NCBI RefSeq assembly: GCF_910589235.1
Contig: NC_060960.1
Coordinates: 10,157,619-10,221,618, forward strand
DNA from: Vespa crabro
Lineage: Eukaryota; Arthropoda; Insecta; Hymenoptera; Vespidae
Length of the DNA stretch: 64,000 nt
Direction of reading: 5' to 3'
The notes under the pieces are model-generated. The model was given only the letters and a program-made list of their open reading frames with translations, ran no database searches and was not told the origin of the DNA. Position 1 is the stretch's first letter, and every line of letters begins with the position of its first letter. Below are positions 63,362 to 64,000 of this stretch, one piece after another. A program made the translations under genes and the position numbers.

Positions 63362-64000
63362 ATTAGAATAAATACGATTAATTGTGAACGTAAGTGCGAT
63401 AGAAAAGTTTTCTGTGCTATTTTCTATTTTCAATCTATAATATATCTATTAATCGATAATATATAATAGTACATGTATATGATTTTTATAACGTTGCTTA
63501 AAATATCTTATTGTTTAAATATTAATTAATTATACTTTATATATATCGTACATTGTTTAAATGTTAATAAAATAATTTTATTTATTAATGATACCTTTTC
63601 GAATTCGCAATCTCACGACTTGGAATTAGCTGAAAAGAAATAAGGCAAGAAGAAAGAATATGTATATATGTATATTAATTATGTTAACGATAGAATTCTG
63701 AATTTAATTCAATTTAACTTAAGAAGAATAAAAGATTAAAAAAAAAAAACAAAAAAAAAAGAAATGAAAAATTCTGAATAATGATCTAAAGAAATATAAT
63801 ATTAGTAACAACAAGTGGAAAAATTTGGTGAACTTGTTACACATCCCGTTTTATTTGTTTCAATTCTATGTACATCTTTATTCAATGCACTTTTAATAAT
63901 CCCCATAATTGTCATATCTTTTACATTTCATAGATATATGATTTTAACATAGAACTCGATTTTATTAAAATAAAATTATGAAATTAATTGAACTTTGGAA
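63362..64000. other. AT-rich end of window
   Basis: No gene, RNA or larger repeat was recognised. It contains A-tracts near 63737-63762. Confidence 0.6.

Noticed and set aside
1..64000. tRNA, rRNA, snRNA, CRISPR or prokaryotic operon features
   Set aside because: No cloverleaf-compatible A and B boxes, no regularly spaced direct repeats with unique spacers, and no polycistronic layout were seen by eye. A covariance-model scan would be needed to exclude small RNAs in introns.

Overview
This window looks like nuclear DNA from an insect. It is very AT-rich and full of simple-sequence repeats, and its genes have short AT-rich introns with clear GT/AG borders. Protein wording and general style fit an aculeate hymenopteran (wasp, bee or ant), but that is an impression of composition, not proof. 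There are no operons, CRISPR arrays or plasmid or phage features. No tRNA, rRNA or complete transposon was recognised. One short mariner-type inverted-repeat element lies at the left end.

Twelve protein genes could be assembled exon by exon, each with a continuous reading frame from start to stop. From left to right: METTL1 (+, tRNA m7G46 methyltransferase), CFAP65 (-, flagellar ASH/MSP-domain protein, 18 exons), POGLUT2/3 or KDELC (+, ER protein O-glucosyltransferase ending in KDEL), SS18 (-, BAF chromatin-remodelling subunit), CUSTOS (-), ZNHIT2 (-), MTX1/metaxin-1 (+), VPS45 (-), IA-2/PTPRN (+, secretory-granule receptor pseudophosphatase), CtIP/RBBP8 (-, DNA end resection), CDK12 (-, RNA polymerase II CTD kinase, about 10 kb) and WDR33 (+, CPSF poly(A)-signal subunit).

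The layout alternates between divergent pairs sharing an upstream region (CFAP65/POGLUT, ZNHIT2/MTX1, VPS45/IA-2, CDK12/WDR33) and convergent pairs (METTL1/CFAP65, POGLUT/SS18, MTX1/VPS45, IA-2/CtIP). Two of the convergent pairs have poly(A) signals back to back, so one short patch appears to serve both strands. The products are housekeeping or neuroendocrine proteins of unrelated pathways. A loose theme on the right half is transcription and genome maintenance: CDK12, CtIP and WDR33 lie next to each other.

The stretches without recognised genes are 1-1629, 23139-26580, 34242-36633, a 4.85-kb CDK12 intron (41311-46161) and 60065-64000. They hold mostly AT-rich sequence and microsatellites. 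Exceptions worth attention are the mariner-like MITE, a terminal-exon-like island at 39474-39636, an ORF-bearing island at 52667-52852, a GC-richer island in IA-2 intron 1, and two families of degenerate repeats at 62200-63360. No clearly new multi-gene system was found. The best candidates for undescribed biology are the unassigned terminal exon, the in-frame duplication in SS18, the upstream ORFs of WDR33 and CDK12, and the right-end repeats.
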